Source: Bacteroidales bacterium UBA3290
GTDB lineage: Bacteria > Bacteroidota > Bacteroidia > Bacteroidales > UBA932
Assembly (NCBI GenBank): GCA_002361615.1
Contig: DETK01000033.1
Coordinates: 24,990-88,989 of the forward strand
Direction: 5' to 3'
Length of the DNA: 64,000 nt
Part shown: piece by piece, positions 35,864 to 45,240 of the stretch
Position numbering within the stretch: the first letter of the stretch is position 1
Layout of the letters: every line of letters starts with the position of its first letter
Position numbers and translations under genes: made by a program
Notes under the pieces: model-generated
The model's input: the letters and a program-made list of their open reading frames with translations, nothing else
Told to the model about the DNA's origin: nothing
The model's database searches: none

Positions 35864-37293
35864 AGGCCTCACTGGTCGAGTCTGCCAGCGGGAAATGCGT
35901 CGCTTCGGCCTTCTATCCGGAGACCGAGGCGCCCATCCGTTCCCTCAAGCCCGGATGGGCCGAACAGGATCCCGCACAGTGGATCTCTTACCTGAAGGCG
36001 GCTACGCAGGATGTCCTGCGCCAGGCCCCGCAGGTGGACAAGCAGGATGTCAAGGCCATAGGCATCTCTTATCAGATGCACGGTCTGGTCTGTGTTGACA
36101 AGAACCTGCAGGTCCTGCGCCCCTCCATCATCTGGTGCGACTCCCGTGCTGTTCCCTACGGGCAGCGTGCTTTCACAGCGTTAGGGGAGGAATGGTGCCT
36201 GACGCATCTGCTCAATTCACCGGGTAATTTCACTGCGGCTAAACTGGCCTGGGTGAAGGAAAACGAACCGGATGTGTTTGAGCGCATCTGGAAAGTGATG
36301 CTTCCGGGTGAATACGTGGCCGCCTGGCTTACCGGGACGGTCTGCACGACGGCCAGCGGTCTCTCCGAAGGCATTTTCTGGGATTTCGTGGAGAACCGGC
36401 CTTCCGAACGGCTGCTTTCCTGCTTCGGCTTCGACCCCTCCATCCTGCCCGAGATCCGGCCCAGTTTCGGAGAGCAGGGTGTACTGACCTGCGCCGCCGC
36501 CCGTGAACTGGGTCTCAAGGAAGGCACGCCGGTTACCTACCGTGCCGGTGACCAGCCCAACAACGCCCTGAGCCTGGGCGTGTTGAACCCTGGCCAAATC
36601 GCCTCCACAGCCGGTACTTCCGGCGTGGTGTATGGCGTCATCGGCCAAGTGGCGCACGACCCGCTCTCGCGCGTGAATCCTTTCGCCCACGTGAATCATA
36701 CGGCAGCCAGTCCGCGCCTCGGCGTGCTGCTGTGCATCAACGGCACCGGCATCCTGAATGCCTGGATGCGGCGCAATGTCGCGCCGGAAGGGCTGTCCTA
36801 TGCCCAGATGAATGAACTGGCTGCAAGCGTGCCGGTCGGCAGCGACGGTGTCTCCATCCTCCCGTTCGGCAACGGGGCGGAGCGGATGCTGGAAAACCGC
36901 GACACGGGCTGCAGCATACACGGGGTGAACTTCAACCGCCACGGCCGGGCGCATTTGCTGCGGGCAGCCCAGGAAGGCATCGTCTTCTCCTTCTGCTACG
37001 GCATCGAGATCATGCAGCAGATGGGTCTTCAGATCGACTGCATCCATGCCGGACGGGCGAACATGTTTCTCTCGCCGATCTTCCGCCAGACCCTTGCCGG
37101 GACTTCGGGCGCGACGATCGAACTCTACGATACCGACGGTTCCGTGGGTGCCGCCCGGGGAGCCGGCATCGGCGCCGGCGTTTATGCGACGCCGGATGAA
37201 GCCTTCTCCACGCTGTCCCGCCTGTCGGTGGTCGAACCTGAACGCTGCGATGAATATCGCGCAGCCTATGAACGCTGGAAATCATATTTATAA
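35824..37293 (+). CDS. xylB: Xylulokinase (FGGY family)
   Basis: Cytoplasmic kinase (489 aa) phosphorylating D-xylulose to xylulose-5-phosphate. The N-terminal FGGY motif is YLLGYDIGSSSVKASLV; ISYQMHGLVCVD and PSIIWCDSRAV form the substrate region; TAGTSGVVYGV and the C-terminal GATIELYDTDGSVGAARGAG belong to the ATPase fold. The start at 35824 lies inside the 3' end of GH2 (40-nt overlap) but begins exactly at the family N-terminus. Immediately followed by xylose isomerase. Confidence 0.93.
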   Translation: MYLLGYDIGSSSVKASLVESASGKCVASAFYPETEAPIRSLKPGWAEQDPAQWISYLKAATQDVLRQAPQVDKQDVKAIGISYQMHGLVCVDKNLQVLRPSIIWCDSRAVPYGQRAFTALGEEWCLTHLLNSPGNFTAAKLAWVKENEPDVFERIWKVMLPGEYVAAWLTGTVCTTASGLSEGIFWDFVENRPSERLLSCFGFDPSILPEIRPSFGEQGVLTCAAARELGLKEGTPVTYRAGDQPNNALSLGVLNPGQIASTAGTSGVVYGVIGQVAHDPLSRVNPFAHVNHTAASPRLGVLLCINGTGILNAWMRRNVAPEGLSYAQMNELAASVPVGSDGVSILPFGNGAERMLENRDTGCSIHGVNFNRHGRAHLLRAAQEGIVFSFCYGIEIMQQMGLQIDCIHAGRANMFLSPIFRQTLAGTSGATIELYDTDGSVGAARGAGIGAGVYATPDEAFSTLSRLSVVEPERCDEYRAAYERWKSYL

Positions 37294-37309
37294 AAACAAT
37301 AATACGATC

Positions 37310-38626
37310 ATGTCTCAAGAGTACTTCCCTACAATCGGCAAGATTCCCTTCGAGGGACCCGGGAGCAAGAACCCGCTTGCCTTCCATTATTATGAACCTG
37401 ACCGCCTCGTGCTGGGCAAGAAGATGAAGGATTGGCTCCGTTTCGCCATGGCCTGGTGGCATACCCTCGGCCAGGCTTCCGGCGACCAGTTCGGCGGCCA
37501 GACCCGCTCCTACGAGTGGGACAAGGGCGAAAGCCCTTACACGCGTGCCCGCGCCAAGGTTGACGCCGGCTTCGAAATCATGCAGAAGCTCGGCATCGAA
37601 TTCTTCTGCTTCCACGACATCGACCTGGTCGAGGATACCGACGACATCGCCGAGTACGAGGCCCGGATGAAGGATGTCACCGACTATCTGCTCGAAAAGA
37701 TGAAGGCTACGGGCATCAAGAACCTCTGGGGAACGGCCAACGTTTTCGGCCACAAGCGTTACATGAACGGTGCCGCCACCAACCCCGACTTCGACGTGGT
37801 GGCCCGCGCTGCCGTCCAGATCAAGAACGCCATCGACGCCACCATCAAACTGGGCGGCGAGAACTATGTGTTCTGGGGCGGCCGCGAAGGCTATACGAGC
37901 CTGCTCAACACCCAGATGCAGCGCGAGAAGGAACATCTCGGCCGGATGTTGGTCGCCGCACGCGACTATGGCCGCGCACACGGTTTCAAGGGAACCTTCC
38001 TGATCGAACCCAAGCCGATGGAACCGACCAAGCACCAGTACGACCAGGATACGGAGACCGTCATCGGCTTCCTGCGCCGTCACTGCCTGGACAAGGACTT
38101 CAAGGTCAATATCGAAGTCAACCACGCCACGCTGGCGGGCCATACCTTTGAGCATGAACTGGCCTGCGCCGTAGATCACGGCATGCTGGGCAGCATCGAC
38201 GCCAACCGCGGCGACGCGCAGAACGGCTGGGATACCGACCAGTTCCCGATCGACAACTATGAACTTACGCTCGCCATGCTGCAGATTATCCGCAACGGCG
38301 GTCTGGGTACCGGCGGCTCGAACTTCGATGCCAAACTGCGCCGCAACTCCACCGATCCGGAAGACATCTTCATCGCCCACATCAGTGCCATGGACGCCAT
38401 GGCGCGCGCCTTGGTCAATGCCGCTGCCATCGTGCAGGAAAGCAGCATCCCGGCTATGGTGAAGGAACGCTACGCTTCGTTCGACAGCGGCAAGGGCAGG
38501 GAATACGAAGAGGGCAAGCTGACCCTCGAAGATCTCGTGGCCTATGCCAGGCAAGCCGGTGAGCCGAAACAGATTTCCGGCAAGCAGGAGCTCTACGAAA
38601 CCATCGTCGCCCTTTATTGCAAGTAG
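37310..38626 (+). CDS. xylA: Xylose isomerase
   Basis: Converts D-xylose to D-xylulose (438 aa, the usual length of class II XylA). The ATG at 37310 gives MSQEYFPTIGKIPFEGPGS, the normal family start; the open frame extends further upstream only as a shadow in xylB. Recognisable blocks are the catalytic-His region FFCFHDIDLVED, the WGGREGY block, the metal-binding LIEPKPMEPTKHQYDQD, and VNHATLAGHTFEHEL with the second metal site. It lies 16 nt after xylB and 6 nt before the permease. Confidence 0.97.
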   Translation: MSQEYFPTIGKIPFEGPGSKNPLAFHYYEPDRLVLGKKMKDWLRFAMAWWHTLGQASGDQFGGQTRSYEWDKGESPYTRARAKVDAGFEIMQKLGIEFFCFHDIDLVEDTDDIAEYEARMKDVTDYLLEKMKATGIKNLWGTANVFGHKRYMNGAATNPDFDVVARAAVQIKNAIDATIKLGGENYVFWGGREGYTSLLNTQMQREKEHLGRMLVAARDYGRAHGFKGTFLIEPKPMEPTKHQYDQDTETVIGFLRRHCLDKDFKVNIEVNHATLAGHTFEHELACAVDHGMLGSIDANRGDAQNGWDTDQFPIDNYELTLAMLQIIRNGGLGTGGSNFDAKLRRNSTDPEDIFIAHISAMDAMARALVNAAAIVQESSIPAMVKERYASFDSGKGREYEEGKLTLEDLVAYARQAGEPKQISGKQELYETIVALYCK

Positions 38627-38632
38627 CCGTCC

Positions 38633-40090
38633 ATGAGCCAGAAGAATCAACAGGGCAGTCCCTGGTACCTGATCAGCATCGTGCTGGTCGCGGTGCTGGG
38701 CGGCCTGCTCTTCGGTTATGACACGGCCGTGATTTCCGGTGCGGAGAAGGGCTTGCAGGCCTTCTTCCAGTCTGCAGCCGATTTCACCTATACCGACGGA
38801 CTCCACGGCTTCACCACTTCAAGCGCACTGATCGGTTGTGTGATCGGCGCGCTGCTGTCCGGTCTGCTGACCTCGCGGATCGGCCGCCGGAAGTCGCTCC
38901 TGGTTGCAGGTATCCTCTTTTTCCTGAGCGCTCTGGGTTCGTATTGCCCGGAATTCCTCTTTTTCCCGCATGGCGTGGCGAGCCGGAGCGTCCTGGTTGC
39001 ATTCATTCTCTACCGCGTCCTGGGCGGCATCGGCGTGGGCCTGGCTTCGGCCATCTGTCCGATGTATATCGCCGAGGTGGCGCCGGCCAACCAGCGTGGC
39101 AAACTCGTTTCCTGGAACCAGTTCGCCATCATCTTCGGCCAGCTGGTGGTCTATTTCGTGAACTTCCTCATCATCCAGTCGCACAAGAACGATCCCCAGA
39201 TCGTGGAATGGACCAACACCGTGGGCTGGCGCAACATGTTCGTTTCCGAGGCTTTCCCGGCCGGCCTGTTCGCACTGCTCATCCTGCTGGTGCCTGAGTC
39301 GCCCCGTCACCTGGTGATGCGGGGTCTCGACAACGATGCCTTCCGGATACTGGCCCGCATCAACGGGGAGGAGAAAGCCCATACGATCCTGGAGGAGATC
39401 CGCGAAACCGTGGTCGAGAAGCGCGAGAAACTCTTCGCCTACGGCTTCATCGTCATCTTCATCGGCTGCATGCTGAGCGTGTTCCAGCAGGTGATCGGCA
39501 TCAATGCGGTGCTTTATTTCGCCCCGCGCATCTTCGAATCGATGGGCGTGAGCAACAACATGCTCTTTACGGTGATCATGGGCATCATCAACATCAGCTT
39601 TACGCTGGTGGCCGTCTTCACTGTGGAGAAGCTGGGCCGCAAGCCGCTGCTGATCACCGGTTCGCTGGGTATGGCGCTCGGTGCGCTGGGCGTTGCCCTC
39701 TCGAATGTGGTCACCTTGCCCGCCTGGGTGCCTGTCATCAGCATCATGGTCTACAGCGCGAGCTTCATGTTCAGCTGGGGGCCGATCTGCTGGGTCTATA
39801 TCTCCGAGATCTTCCCCAACACCATCCGCAGCCAGGCGACAGCCTGGGCCGTGGCTTTCCAGTGGATTTTCAATTTCATCGTGTCGAGCACTTTCGTCCC
39901 GATGTACAACATGAAGCTCGGTGCGATGGGCGACAGCTTCGGCCATTTCTTCGCCTACGCACTCTATGGGATCATCTGCCTGATTGCGGCTCTGTTCGTC
40001 TGGCGGCTGGTGCCTGAGACCAAGGGAAAGACCCTGGAAGAGATGACCGCCCTGTGGCGGAACCGTTCCAAAAAGAAAAATGTCAAATAG
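38633..40090 (+). CDS. xylE: MFS sugar porter, xylose:H+ symporter-like
   Basis: Twelve-helix inner-membrane sugar/proton symporter (485 aa) of the XylE/GLUT type. Sugar-porter signatures are present: GGLLFGYDTAVISGA in helix 1, SRIGRRKSLL between helices 2 and 3, FQQVIGINAVLYFAPRIF in helix 7, and the C-terminal VPETKGKTLEEM. Directly downstream of xylA and xylB, so xylose is the expected substrate and feeds the released sugar from the alpha-xylosidase into the cell. The gene symbol is given by homology and context. Confidence 0.9.
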   Translation: MSQKNQQGSPWYLISIVLVAVLGGLLFGYDTAVISGAEKGLQAFFQSAADFTYTDGLHGFTTSSALIGCVIGALLSGLLTSRIGRRKSLLVAGILFFLSALGSYCPEFLFFPHGVASRSVLVAFILYRVLGGIGVGLASAICPMYIAEVAPANQRGKLVSWNQFAIIFGQLVVYFVNFLIIQSHKNDPQIVEWTNTVGWRNMFVSEAFPAGLFALLILLVPESPRHLVMRGLDNDAFRILARINGEEKAHTILEEIRETVVEKREKLFAYGFIVIFIGCMLSVFQQVIGINAVLYFAPRIFESMGVSNNMLFTVIMGIINISFTLVAVFTVEKLGRKPLLITGSLGMALGALGVALSNVVTLPAWVPVISIMVYSASFMFSWGPICWVYISEIFPNTIRSQATAWAVAFQWIFNFIVSSTFVPMYNMKLGAMGDSFGHFFAYALYGIICLIAALFVWRLVPETKGKTLEEMTALWRNRSKKKNVK

Positions 40091-40097
40091 ATTTGTT

Positions 40098-42413
40098 ATG
40101 AAAAGAATGATCCGTATCGCCGTTTTCGGCTTGATGGTCGCTTCGGCCTGCGCCTGCGCTACGAAACAGGCTGTCACGCCCGCCATCCCGCAGGACAAGG
40201 ATGTGGAAGCGAAAGTCGAGAAGGTACTCAAGAATATGACGCTCAAGGAGAAGGCGGGCCAGTTGGTCCAGCTCTCCATCGTAACCGTGGAAGACGATAC
40301 CCACGAAGCCCTTGATCCGGCCAAACTTGACAAGATCATCGGAGAATACAAGGTGGGTTCCATCCTCAACGTGATGCACGACGCCGCCCATACGCGGGAA
40401 CAGACCGCCGCCATGATCCGGCAGATCCAGGACAAATCGATGGAGCTGCTGGGCATACCCTGCATCTACGGCCTGGACATGATCCACGGTGCTTCATATC
40501 TGGTCGAGGGATCGCTCTATCCGCAGGAAATCAACCTGGGTGCCACTTTCAACCGGGAGTATGCCCGTATGATGGGCGAGGCGATGGCCTATGAGACCCG
40601 CGCCGCCCAGTGCCCCTGGGTTTTCTCGCCCGTGATGGACCTGGGCCGCGATCCCCGCTGGCCGCGCCAGTGGGAGAGCTGGGGTGAAGACCCGTATCTC
40701 CAGGCGGAGATGGCCCGCGTCGAGACCGTCGCCATCCAGGGAGACGATCCCAACCACATCGGCCTAGAAAAGGCTGCCGTGAGCATCAAGCACTATATGG
40801 GCTACGGCGTGCCGCTTTCCGGCAAGGACCGCACGCCGGCCTACATCGCCGAGAACGATCTGCGTGAAAAGTATTTCCGTCCGTTCAAGGAGTGCTTCCA
40901 GGCCGGTGCGCTGACCGCGATGGTGAACTCTGCTTCCATCAACGGCATTCCCACGCACGCCAACACGCTGCTGCTCACCGGCTGGGTCAAGGAGCAACTG
41001 GGCTGGGACGGCATGCTGGTGACCGACTGGGCCGATATCGACAATCTCTACACCCGTGACCACGTGGCTGCCGACAAGCGGGAGGCTGTGGCTATGGGCA
41101 TCAACGCCGGTATCGATATGATCATGGATCCTTACGATCCGGAATGTGTGAACGTGATCGTGGATCTGGCCGAGAAAGGCGATATTCCGATGTCGCGTCT
41201 CGATGACGCCGTCCGTCGCGTCCTGCGCCTGAAAGTGCGTCTGGGCCTGTTCGAGAACCCGACCTGGGATTATGATTATCCGGATTTTGCGTGCGAGCGT
41301 TTCGCCAAGGAATCCTACGCTGCTGCTGTCGAGTCGGAGGTGCTGCTCAAGAATGAGGGTGTCCTGCCGCTCAAAGGCACGGAGCGTATCCTTGTCACGG
41401 GTCCGAATGCCAATTCGCTCCGCGCATTGAACGGGGGATGGTCGTATCGCTGGCAGGGCGCTGCCGACGAGTTCGTGCCGCAGTACAACACCATCCTGGA
41501 AGCCATCCAGAAGCGCTTCTCCCGCGTGACCTATGTGCCGGGCGTGGAGTACATCGAGATTCCGATGGCCTGGCAGTATGACAGGGCAACGGGCATCGCC
41601 AAGGCCGCTGCGGCAGCGCGAGCCGCCGATGTGATCGTCTGCTGCGTCGGTGAGAACTCCTACTGCGAGACGCCGGGCAATATGGACGACCTGAACCTTT
41701 CGGCCAACCAGAAAGACCTGGTCAAGGCGCTGGCGGCGACGGGCAAGCCCATCATCCTGGTTCTCAACGAGGGCCGTCCGCGCATCATCGGCGATATCGA
41801 GCCGATGGCCAAAGCCGTCGTCGATGTGATGCTGCCGTCGAACTACGGTGGCGACGCCCTGGCGGCGCTGCTCGCCGGCGACGAGAACTTCTCGGGCAAG
41901 TTGCCGTTCACTTATCCGAAGCACATCAATTCGCTGCACACCTACGATTACAAGGTCTCGGAACACCGCGAAGTGATGGCCGGCTCCTACAACTACGACG
42001 CCGTGATGGACGTCCAGTGGCCTTTCGGCCATGGCTTGAGCTATACGAGCTTCGCCTACAGCGACCTGGATGTGGACCGCACGTCGTTCAAGGCCGGCGA
42101 TGTTCTCAAGGTATCGGTCAAGGTCACCAACACGGGTGACCGCGCCGGCAAGGAGGCTGTGCTGCTCTACAGCTCCGACCTTGTCGCTTCGCTGATTCCC
42201 GATGTGAAGCGTCTCCGCGGCTTCGAGAAGATCGAACTCCAGAGCGGCGAGTCGAAGGTCGTCACCTTCGAACTTCCCGCCAACGAACTGGCCTTCGTCG
42301 GTGCTGACGGCCGTTGGCGCCTTGAAAAAGGCGACTTCCGTCTCGCCATCGGCGGCCTGGGTGTTCAGGTCAACTGTACCGAAACCAAAGTCTGGAACGA
42401 ACCGAATATTTGA
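40098..42413 (+). CDS. GH3 beta-glucosidase lipoprotein
   Basis: Exo-acting beta-glucosidase or beta-xylosidase of family GH3 (771 aa). The start at 40098 (MKRMIRIAVFGLMVASACAC) is preferred over an in-frame ATG at 40080 because it opens the lipoprotein signal and does not overlap xylE. The (alpha/beta)8 domain has KHYMGYGVP and the nucleophile D310 in VTDWADID. The sandwich domain has AVESEVLLKNEGVLPL and GNMDDLNLSANQ, and a C-terminal fibronectin-III-like domain ends the protein. It likely removes glucose from xyloglucan- or glucomannan-derived oligosaccharides. The next thing after its stop is the palindromic repeat element. Confidence 0.92.
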   Translation: MKRMIRIAVFGLMVASACACATKQAVTPAIPQDKDVEAKVEKVLKNMTLKEKAGQLVQLSIVTVEDDTHEALDPAKLDKIIGEYKVGSILNVMHDAAHTREQTAAMIRQIQDKSMELLGIPCIYGLDMIHGASYLVEGSLYPQEINLGATFNREYARMMGEAMAYETRAAQCPWVFSPVMDLGRDPRWPRQWESWGEDPYLQAEMARVETVAIQGDDPNHIGLEKAAVSIKHYMGYGVPLSGKDRTPAYIAENDLREKYFRPFKECFQAGALTAMVNSASINGIPTHANTLLLTGWVKEQLGWDGMLVTDWADIDNLYTRDHVAADKREAVAMGINAGIDMIMDPYDPECVNVIVDLAEKGDIPMSRLDDAVRRVLRLKVRLGLFENPTWDYDYPDFACERFAKESYAAAVESEVLLKNEGVLPLKGTERILVTGPNANSLRALNGGWSYRWQGAADEFVPQYNTILEAIQKRFSRVTYVPGVEYIEIPMAWQYDRATGIAKAAAAARAADVIVCCVGENSYCETPGNMDDLNLSANQKDLVKALAATGKPIILVLNEGRPRIIGDIEPMAKAVVDVMLPSNYGGDALAALLAGDENFSGKLPFTYPKHINSLHTYDYKVSEHREVMAGSYNYDAVMDVQWPFGHGLSYTSFAYSDLDVDRTSFKAGDVLKVSVKVTNTGDRAGKEAVLLYSSDLVASLIPDVKRLRGFEKIELQSGESKVVTFELPANELAFVGADGRWRLEKGDFRLAIGGLGVQVNCTETKVWNEPNI

Positions 42414-42416
42414 AGA

Positions 42417-42635
42417 TGAATCACATTCCTGCAGGTATTCCATCAAAAACCCATAGACGCCCTGCGCCTTCAGGCGCCAGTGGAGGCCGCGAGAGCCAGC
42501 AATTTGGAATAGGAGGCCGCAACGGCGGGGTTTGGGGCAGCGCCCCAGTAACTCAGACATGGGAGGGGCCCAGCGAAGCTGGGAGGGATGAGCGCAGCGA
42601 AGGTTTTTGATGGAATACCTGCAGGAAGTGATTCA
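42417..42635 (+). repeat. Palindrome-armed multi-hairpin element, copy A
   Basis: A 150-nt core (42452-42601) enclosed by arms of 35 and 34 nt (42417-42451 and 42602-42635) that are inverted repeats of each other with a single bulge. The core contains internal hairpins GCGCC-TTCA-GGCGC, GGGGC-AGC-GCCCC and CCCAGC-GAA-GCTGGG. It begins 3 nt after the GH3 stop codon and ends 19 nt before the epimerase start. About 130 of 150 core bases match copy B at 59788-59937 (opposite strand) with no gaps, while the arms differ but stay self-complementary. An open frame runs through the core in both copies; I do not call it a gene. Confidence 0.85.
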
Positions 42636-42654
42636 TAAACAATGACGTTAGTAG

Positions 42655-43833
42655 ATGACAAGATCCGAAAGATTGTTTCATGAGGTTGCTGACGAGCTGG
42701 AGAACGGGATTCTCCGGTATTGGCTCTCGTTGCAGGATCCACGGGGTGGGTTCTATGGCGAGGTGGATGCTTCCGGCAGAATCGAACCGGATGCGCCGCG
42801 GGGCGTCATTCTGAACGCCCGCATCATTTGGGCATTCTCTGCCGCGTACGGTATGTCACCCAAGCCTGCCTACCTGCAGGCTGCCCGTCGGGCTGCCGAC
42901 TGGTTTCTGGCGCATTTTTGCGATCCGGAGAACGGCGGCGTTTACTGGAGTGTGACAGCGGAAGGGGAGCGGCTCGACGACAAGAAGCAACTCTATGCCC
43001 AGGGCTTCGCTATCTATGGCCTCAGCGAGCTCTTCAAGGTGACACGCGATGCGAAGGTGCTGGCAGCGGCTGCTGCTTTGTTCCAGGTGGTCGAAGACCG
43101 TTTCGCCGACCGGGAGCACGGCGGTTACATCGAGGCGCTTGCGCGCGATTTTTCGCCGCTGGAAGATATGTCTCTTTCGGCGCATGACATCAACGCTGAC
43201 AAGACGATGAATTCGCACCTCCACATCCTGGAGGCTTATGCGAATCTCTACCAAGTGTGGCCCGATCCGGCGCTGAAAGAGGCGCTCGTGCGGCTCCTCG
43301 ACCTGACGTGCACCCGTATCATGGGACCTGACGGCCATCTGCAACTCTATTTCCGGCGCGATTGGAGCGTGCTCCCGGGCGCCGTTTCCTACGGCCATGA
43401 CATCGAGACGTCCTGGCTGCTGCTGGAATGTGCCTTTGCTACGCGGGATCTGGATGTGGTTTCGCGCGTCCGTCCGTTTGCGAAGGCCATGGGCCAGGCT
43501 GGCAACCAAGGGCTGATGCCGGATGGCTCGATGCGCTATGAGAAACTGGTTGACGGTACGTTTGACGATTCCCGCCAGTGGTGGGTGCAGGCCGAGACGG
43601 TCGTCGGCAATCTGTGGTTGTGGAAATACCACGGCGACGATGCGGCGGCCGACCGTGCCCTGGACGCCTGGAATTACATCCGTGACCATCTGGTCGACAG
43701 CGAAGGAGGGGAGTGGTACTGGGCAATCCTCCCCGACGGAAAACCCGACCTGACCCAGCCTAAGGCAGGCTTTTGGAAATGCCCGTATCACAATTCACGT
43801 ATGTGTCTTGAAATCCTGAAACTATTCGCTTAA
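42655..43833 (+). CDS. N-acylglucosamine 2-epimerase family: mannobiose/cellobiose 2-epimerase
   Basis: Cytoplasmic (alpha/alpha)6-barrel epimerase (392 aa) converting beta-1,4-mannobiose to 4-O-beta-mannosyl-glucose, or cellobiose to its 2-epimer. Family signs are NGILRYWLSLQDPRGGFYG, VILNARIIWAFSAAY, the conserved-His stretch DINADKTMNSHLHILEAY, YGHDIETSWLLLE and RQWWVQAETVVGN. Product and substrate match the GH130 phosphorylase at 28345, completing the known B. fragilis-type mannobiose route. It is separated from the upstream operon genes by the repeat element, which may modulate its expression. Confidence 0.9.
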   Translation: MTRSERLFHEVADELENGILRYWLSLQDPRGGFYGEVDASGRIEPDAPRGVILNARIIWAFSAAYGMSPKPAYLQAARRAADWFLAHFCDPENGGVYWSVTAEGERLDDKKQLYAQGFAIYGLSELFKVTRDAKVLAAAAALFQVVEDRFADREHGGYIEALARDFSPLEDMSLSAHDINADKTMNSHLHILEAYANLYQVWPDPALKEALVRLLDLTCTRIMGPDGHLQLYFRRDWSVLPGAVSYGHDIETSWLLLECAFATRDLDVVSRVRPFAKAMGQAGNQGLMPDGSMRYEKLVDGTFDDSRQWWVQAETVVGNLWLWKYHGDDAAADRALDAWNYIRDHLVDSEGGEWYWAILPDGKPDLTQPKAGFWKCPYHNSRMCLEILKLFA

Positions 43834-43843
43834 AGCGCCGTCA

Positions 43844-43862
43844 TTCCGGGCTTGCCCCGGAA
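43844..43862. repeat. Short REP-like intergenic palindrome
   Basis: TTCCGGG (43844-43850) and CCCGGAA (43856-43862) form a perfect 7-bp stem with a 5-nt loop, just after the epimerase stop. It has no T-run, so it is a poor terminator. The surrounding GTCATTCCGGGCTTG resembles short palindromic repeats common between genes in other phyla; no second copy was seen here. Confidence 0.5.
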
Positions 43863-43891
43863 CCTGAATCAACAAATAATAACAACCATCT

Positions 43892-45235
43892 ATGGCAAAA
43901 CTCTCTGAGAAAATCGGTTACGGCCTGGGCGACGCTGCAGCGGGCGGTATTACCTGGAAGGTGATGTCCATCGCATTCCCTTTGTTTTTCACCAACATCT
44001 TCGGCCTTACCGTGGCTGATACGGCGACGCTGATGCTGGTCGCCCGCCTGTTCGACGTCATTACCGACCCGATAATGGGCGCGCTCGCCGACCGCACGCA
44101 ATCGCGTTGGGGCACGTATCGCCCCTGGCTCATCTTCGGTGCCATTCCGCTCGGCCTGGTCTTCGCCCTGCTGCTTTATACGCCCGATCTGGGCCCCGTA
44201 GGGAAGCGGATTTATGCCTATTCGATGTATCTGCTGATGATGGTTGTCTATACGGCCGTCAACGTGCCGTACGGCTCGCTGCTGGGCGTGATGACCGACG
44301 ACGATAACGAGAAGAACCAGTTCTCGTCGTACCGTATGGTCGGAGCCTATGCCATGGGTTTCGTAACCCTGCTCTCGTTCCCTTATCTGCAGAAGCTGGT
44401 GGGCGGTAGCGAATCGCACCAGTATGCCGTGTTGGGCGCCGTGCTGGGCGGTCTGGCCGCCCTGGGTACGTTGGCCTGCGGCTTGCTCACGAAAGAGCGC
44501 CTGAAACCCGTCCGCGCCGAAAAGTTCTCTTTCAAGCCCTTCGGCGACCTGTTCCGCAACAAACCCTGGATCTACCTGACGCTCATCGGTATCTGCACCA
44601 ACTTCTTCAACGGGTTCCGCTATGCCGTGGCTGGTTATCTGCTGGAGTACTGTCTCCACGGAGATGTCACCGTATCAGGCTTGATCATCAACTATACGGT
44701 GTTCATGACCTTCGGAGAGGTGACCTGCATGATCTTCGGCGGCCTGTCGCCGCGGTTTACGAAATGGGTGGGTTCCAAGCGGAAAGCCTTCGCCTGGGCG
44801 GCTGTCATCTGCGCTGTGACTTCGATCGCTTTCTTCTTCATCCCGATGGACCCGAAATACATCTGGGTGATGGTCGCGATGGTCATCCTCACCTCGGTCG
44901 GCATCGGCCTTTATTCGCCGCTGCTCTGGTCGATGTATGCTGACGTGGCCGACTATGCCACCGAGAAGAACGGAACGTCTTCGACGGGTCTGATCTTCTC
45001 GTCCGGCACTATGGCGCAGAAGTTTGGCTCGGCTATCTCCGGCGCACTGGTCGCGCTGTTCCTGGGCTTTGCCGGTTTCATCTCCGGAACAGATCCTGCC
45101 ACAGGCCAGACTGTTGTTACGATTACAAATGAGCCGGCCGTCCAGCGGATGATCTGGGCCATCTTCTCGCTGTTCCCGGCCGCCATCGCCCTGCTGATCC
45201 TTCTGCTGCTGCGGCTCTATCCGATCAAGAAATAA
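43892..45235 (+). CDS. GPH-family sugar:cation symporter (manno-oligosaccharide importer)
   Basis: Twelve-helix inner-membrane transporter (447 aa) of the glycoside-pentoside-hexuronide family. Signatures include the N-terminal EKIGYGLGDAAAGGITWKV, the conserved FDVITDPIMGALADRTQSRWGTYRPW stretch (quoted in part: TDPIMGALADRT), and helix-rich repeats to LLRLYPIKK. In the B. fragilis mannan cluster the equivalent gene sits between the phosphorylase and the epimerase genes and imports mannobiose, so that is the predicted role here. It is the last gene of the plus-strand operon, converging with the acyltransferase gene 5 nt away. Confidence 0.88.
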   Translation: MAKLSEKIGYGLGDAAAGGITWKVMSIAFPLFFTNIFGLTVADTATLMLVARLFDVITDPIMGALADRTQSRWGTYRPWLIFGAIPLGLVFALLLYTPDLGPVGKRIYAYSMYLLMMVVYTAVNVPYGSLLGVMTDDDNEKNQFSSYRMVGAYAMGFVTLLSFPYLQKLVGGSESHQYAVLGAVLGGLAALGTLACGLLTKERLKPVRAEKFSFKPFGDLFRNKPWIYLTLIGICTNFFNGFRYAVAGYLLEYCLHGDVTVSGLIINYTVFMTFGEVTCMIFGGLSPRFTKWVGSKRKAFAWAAVICAVTSIAFFFIPMDPKYIWVMVAMVILTSVGIGLYSPLLWSMYADVADYATEKNGTSSTGLIFSSGTMAQKFGSAISGALVALFLGFAGFISGTDPATGQTVVTITNEPAVQRMIWAIFSLFPAAIALLILLLLRLYPIKK

Positions 45236-45240
45236 GGACG

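Noticed and set aside
42410..42610. A 66-codon frame inside palindromic element A, with a similar frame in copy B
   Set aside because: The frame stays open in both copies, and five of the single-base differences are silent in it, but the amino-acid changes are otherwise unconstrained, the ends lie in the locus-specific arms, and the hairpins explain the conservation better. Kept as a structured repeat.
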